Part shown: positions 15,990 to 18,218 of the stretch, piece by piece
Numbering within the stretch: position 1 is the first letter of the stretch
Layout of the letters: each line of letters opens with the position of its first letter
Assembly (NCBI GenBank): GCA_946482635.1
Contig: CAMLSG010000102.1
Span: 1 to 18,218 of the forward strand
Direction: 5' to 3'
Length of the DNA stretch: 18,218 bases
Source of the DNA: an uncultured Duganella sp.
GTDB lineage: Bacteria; Pseudomonadota; Gammaproteobacteria; Burkholderiales; Burkholderiaceae
Made by a program: the position numbers and the translations under genes
Notes under the pieces: generated by a model
The model's database searches: none
What the model was told of the DNA's origin: nothing
What the model saw: the letters and a program-made list of their open reading frames with translations, nothing else

Positions 15990-16167
15990 GCTGCAGTCTG
16001 TTTTCTTTGCTGAGGGCGGTATCTGGCCAGGAGCGGACGGATCCCACCGTGGGAATTGATGACTTTTCAGTACCTGCGCCGATGCTATGCTCCACGTATG
16101 CCCCATTGCTCAGTTGTTATCTGAGCGTGGGCCGAACCAGTAGGTCACTTTCGTTTCTCATCCCTTT
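15990..16167. promoter_or_regulatory. Leader region of the CPBP gene with extended -10 promoter and hairpin
   Basis: TTTTCA (16064-16069) and TATGCT (16086-16091) are spaced by 16 bp, and TGC directly before TATGCT makes an extended -10. Start would be near 16098, giving a leader of about 70 nt. Within it GCTCAG (16108-16113) and CTGAGC (16121-16126) form a perfect 6-bp stem, extended by CCCA/TGGG to 16102-16131. No T-tract follows, so it is not an ordinary terminator. Promoter and leader structure are seen as patterns only. Confidence 0.35.
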
Positions 16168-16878
16168 ATGCTGAATTATTTGCTTGCAGCTTATCTGTTG
16201 CTTGCCGCACCCGCGCTTAATATGTGGCGCAGCCTGCGCCCGAAGAGTAACAAGGGATCCCGTACTCCATTTCTTCGTTACTGGTCCATGAGCTGGCAGG
16301 TAATGGTAATGCTGGCGATATTTTGGCTTGGCTCTTGGCAAGCAGGCTACTCCGCCAGAGAGGTCGGATTTGATATTCCGCTGTCCAGCGCGGGGGCTTG
16401 GGGACTGGGCTTTGCTGTACTGCTGCTGGGCGGGCTTGCCTTGGCCGGCAACGTCATCGAGCGGCGCTACACGCCCGAACGTCGCGCAGAGAACGAACGC
16501 AAACTGCTTGATGCAGATTTCCCTTGGCCTCGGACTGGCGGTGAAGCCTTGGCCTTTGCGCTCAGCATGTCATTCATGACCGCAGGATGGGAAATCCTCT
16601 ACCGTGGTTTCATCCTGCTATTGCTAACGCCCAGCACTGGCTTGCCCATAGCCATTGCCATCTCTGCCCTTGCATATGGGGTCGCGCATGGTTATAAGTC
16701 CCCGAAACAGCTAACTGCCTCGATCATATCTGCGTTTGTCTTCACAATCGCCTATGCTTGGACGCATAGCCTATGGTGGCTGATCGTCATTCATGCGGGC
16801 CTACCGCTGAGTGCAGTTCCAGCAGCGCTTCGGGCATACCGGCGAAGCGAAACGGTGGCATTGCACACACCCACATAG
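16168..16878 (+). CDS. CPBP family intramembrane protease-like protein
   Basis: The 236-aa protein has about seven hydrophobic segments (starting near residues 2, 38, 75, 127, 152, 175 and 195) and ends in a basic tail. The CPBP (Rce1/ABI) core is visible. Motif 1 reads GWEILYRGF, with Glu142 and Arg146; motif 2 reads YGVAHG, with His174; motif 3 includes His200 and His209 (WLIVIHAGL). In the usual EExxxR motif the first Glu is here Trp141, so zinc chemistry may be altered or lost. Family members cleave prenylated or peptide substrates in the membrane, and in bacteria some protect against self-made bacteriocins. With the immunity-like genes just upstream, a self-protection role is a reasonable guess but unproven. 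No clear Shine-Dalgarno precedes the ATG. It converges with the next gene, with 16 bp between stops. Confidence 0.82.
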   Translation: MLNYLLAAYLLLAAPALNMWRSLRPKSNKGSRTPFLRYWSMSWQVMVMLAIFWLGSWQAGYSAREVGFDIPLSSAGAWGLGFAVLLLGGLALAGNVIERRYTPERRAENERKLLDADFPWPRTGGEALAFALSMSFMTAGWEILYRGFILLLLTPSTGLPIAIAISALAYGVAHGYKSPKQLTASIISAFVFTIAYAWTHSLWWLIVIHAGLPLSAVPAALRAYRRSETVALHTPT

Positions 16879-16894
16879 CAGAGTCAAAGCTGAA

Positions 16895-17803
16895 CTAATG
16901 ACGTTTGCCATTACCGTGGCCTTCTTCCTTATCGGGCCTGTCGTGCTTTTCTGGCCGCCCTTCGTGCTTAGGCTCCGCGTTGCGGGAAAATGCGCGTGCG
17001 TCGGCTTGGCCGCGGTGCATGACTGCATCATCGGTTGGCGCTTCGGGCCGCATAGGTGGGCGTTCATATCGGGCCACGGGAGCTTCTCGATGCGGTGGAG
17101 GCCGGTCCCGATTTGCATGCTCGCGCGAGGTCGGACGCATGTCTTTGTCCGGTGCGTCCGAGGGACGGGATTGAGTCTGGGCCCGAGACTGCCGTAGTGG
17201 GCTTGACGGCTTGTAGTCCTGGTGGGAGGCATTACCCATATGTGCCTGCCACGTCTCGCGAGCCTGCGAGTCATGCGGCTTATAACGGTAGTGCTGCTGG
17301 GCGAGTTCGCGCCGCTGTACGTCAGTTGGATAGTTGTCCCGTGTGAAGCGTTGCTGATACCTTGGCAGAGGGGCTGGCGCCGGGGTTGCGGCGCGATTCC
17401 ATCGCTGCCAATTGGGATGTCGATGCGCCCAGTCCGGTCCCCAGACACGGTCCCAGCGCGGTGGAGCATTTCGCGCCCAACCGCTGAACATTACGGGCGG
17501 ATAGAGGTAATAGCGGACAGGGATGCGCAGGATAAAGAGCGGCACGCTGTCGAAGGCGACAAGATCCCATGGGCCGTCGAACCAGGGGCTGACATACCAT
17601 GCATCGTCTACGTAGACCCAATAGAGGCCATCGTAGAAGAAGTAGTTCGCATGGAGGCGTGGTGCGTAATACACTGGGTAGCCGGGAATCCGCTGTAAGG
17701 TGGGATACTGGACTACGTGAATGGCTATGCTGACGCTGGCCGGTGCGAGGGTCGGCATAAAGCTGAACGCCGCCATCGCAAGCATGATGATTAATTTGCG
17801 CAT
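16895..17803 (-). CDS. Secreted Tyr/Trp-rich protein with disordered basic C-terminus
   Basis: The 302-aa product has a signal peptide (residues 1-23, LIIMLAMAAFSFMPTLAPA). Next comes an aromatic domain of about 120 residues (YFFYDGLYWVYVDDAWYVS, then WFDGPW, IPVRYYLYPP and NAPPRWDRVWGPDW). The second half, from about residue 165, is low-complexity, rich in Arg, Pro, His, Gln and Glu, and ends HGNGKRH; it is probably disordered and could bind metal or nucleic acid. Proteins with this YDGLYWVY/VPVRYY pattern are common unnamed secreted proteins in Burkholderiales (from memory). ATG 17803 is chosen because AAAGGGGA lies 4 bases before it and the signal peptide starts there; the open frame reaches 17935 but adds nothing protein-like. 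A perfect dyad lies 67-93 bp upstream and may control it. Confidence 0.75.
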   Translation of the reverse strand: MRKLIIMLAMAAFSFMPTLAPASVSIAIHVVQYPTLQRIPGYPVYYAPRLHANYFFYDGLYWVYVDDAWYVSPWFDGPWDLVAFDSVPLFILRIPVRYYLYPPVMFSGWARNAPPRWDRVWGPDWAHRHPNWQRWNRAATPAPAPLPRYQQRFTRDNYPTDVQRRELAQQHYRYKPHDSQARETWQAHMGNASHQDYKPSSPLRQSRAQTQSRPSDAPDKDMRPTSREHANRDRPPPHREAPVARYERPPMRPEAPTDDAVMHRGQADARAFSRNAEPKHEGRPEKHDRPDKEEGHGNGKRH

Positions 17804-17869
17804 GAGGTCCCCTTTCAAAGCGGGGTCGTGGCCAGCACTCGAATTCGCCGCCACGATGATTTCAGAATA

Positions 17870-17896
17870 GTACGGACTGTATTGTCGTGTCCGTAC
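17870..17896. promoter_or_regulatory. Perfect 8-bp inverted repeat, operator-like
   Basis: GTACGGAC (17870-17877) and GTCCGTAC (17889-17896) are exact inverted copies separated by 11 bp. On the minus strand the inner edge of one arm gives TACTAT, a usable -10, with only a poor -35 (TACGGA) at 17-bp spacing in the other arm. This would suit an activator or repressor site at the promoter of the secreted protein. The alternative, a terminator for the upstream acyltransferase gene, is weaker because only TATTCT follows the stem. A second small hairpin (CGGTG/CACCG, 17896-17908) abuts it. Confidence 0.45.
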
Positions 17897-18007
17897 GGTG
17901 TCGCACCGATCAGCTAAACGTAGGATTCCTTGCAAACCGGACGGGCGTACCTGGTTGGTCGGTGCCCGAACGGCCTCTAATTGTTGATTGTAGCGTAGCG
18001 CGATAGT

Positions 18008-18218
18008 TCAAGTTTCCCGAAAGGTAGACGAATTGGCGGACAGCTTAACGCTGAGAGGCGCCTCTGCTGTCGTTGCCGGGGTCTTTGCCAGACCAAATAA
18101 CGGCTGCAGAAAAGGTACGCGGCGTACCATTTCGAAGACTCCAAAACTGATGGCGAATGTCAACACCACGATCATTGCACCCTCGGTCACTGGCGCCAAT
18201 CCAGCTTCGCGCAAGCCC
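18008..18218 (-). CDS. C-terminal end of a probable acyltransferase-family membrane protein (partial)
   Basis: The frame enters from beyond the right edge and stops at TGA (18008-18010), so only about the last 69 residues are seen. They contain one strong membrane segment (GAMIVVLTFAISFGVFEMV), then RRVPFLQPLFGLA and a short Ser/Ala/Thr-rich tail. The RRVPFLxPLFGL ending after a last helix resembles the C-terminus of acyltransferase 3 / OpgC-like membrane acyltransferases, which acylate glycans at the cell surface. This is from pattern memory on a short fragment. A TTG at 18212-18214 is probably an internal Leu codon, not the start. Confidence 0.55.
   Translation of the reverse strand, partial: GLREAGLAPVTEGAMIVVLTFAISFGVFEMVRRVPFLQPLFGLAKTPATTAEAPLSVKLSANSSTFRET

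Noticed and set aside
16042..16054. TCCCA-CCG-TGGGA hairpin as terminator of the DUF4019 gene
   Set aside because: Only a 5-bp stem and no T-tract directly after it.
17222..17698. 158-codon plus-strand frame opposite the secreted aromatic protein
   Set aside because: No domain or leader; the opposite strand has signal peptide and ribosome site.

Overview
The window looks like chromosomal DNA of a betaproteobacterium, most likely Oxalobacteraceae (Massilia, Duganella or Janthinobacterium type). The basis is the high GC content, the dense packing with ATGA-type gene overlaps, the many c-di-GMP and GAF signalling proteins, and protein styles familiar from that family (DUF3422, phytase-like lipoprotein, DUF4019, a Tyr/Trp-rich secreted protein with an RPH-rich tail). 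This placement is an inference; no rRNA or other marker gene is present.

Left part (1-5451): a partial exported TPR protein (minus) diverges from a short galactose-mutarotase-like gene whose promoter suggests a leaderless mRNA. Next come two translationally coupled genes (DUF3422 membrane protein and phytase/esterase-like lipoprotein), then a coupled GST plus FMN split-barrel pair.

Signalling block (5471-9616): a 1083-aa cytoplasmic PAS-PAS-PAS-PAS-GGDEF-EAL-REC protein with intact catalytic and inhibitory motifs faces, tail to tail with a 4-bp overlap, a two-gene minus-strand operon of a stand-alone GAF protein and a stand-alone, partly degenerate receiver protein. A second c-di-GMP enzyme (GAF-GGDEF, 13025-13954) lies a few kb further on. 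Between them sit a membrane-anchored penicillin-acylase-type Ntn hydrolase and a Tat-exported dienelactone hydrolase, again overlapping tail to tail.

Decayed accessory island (about 13955-16167): base composition is visibly less GC-rich and almost every gene is broken. There is an NTF2-fold immunity protein with a frameshift in a GGT repeat, a small intact exported Cys-containing protein, a remnant of a WYDGPR-type conserved hypothetical gene with a UGA at a Trp position plus a 1-nt deletion, and a DUF4019 protein interrupted by a single UGA at a Trp position. I read this as a graveyard of orphan immunity or accessory genes. No toxin or secretion gene is visible in the window.

Right end (16168-18218): a CPBP-family membrane protein lacking the first Glu of its EExxxR motif, a secreted Tyr/Trp-rich protein (minus) with a perfect 8-bp dyad upstream, and the 3' end of a probable acyltransferase-family membrane protein (minus). 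No tRNA, rRNA, CRISPR array or complete insertion sequence was seen. I did not find a convincing new multi-gene system; the most unusual material is the decayed island and the PAS/GGDEF/EAL/REC-GAF-REC cluster.
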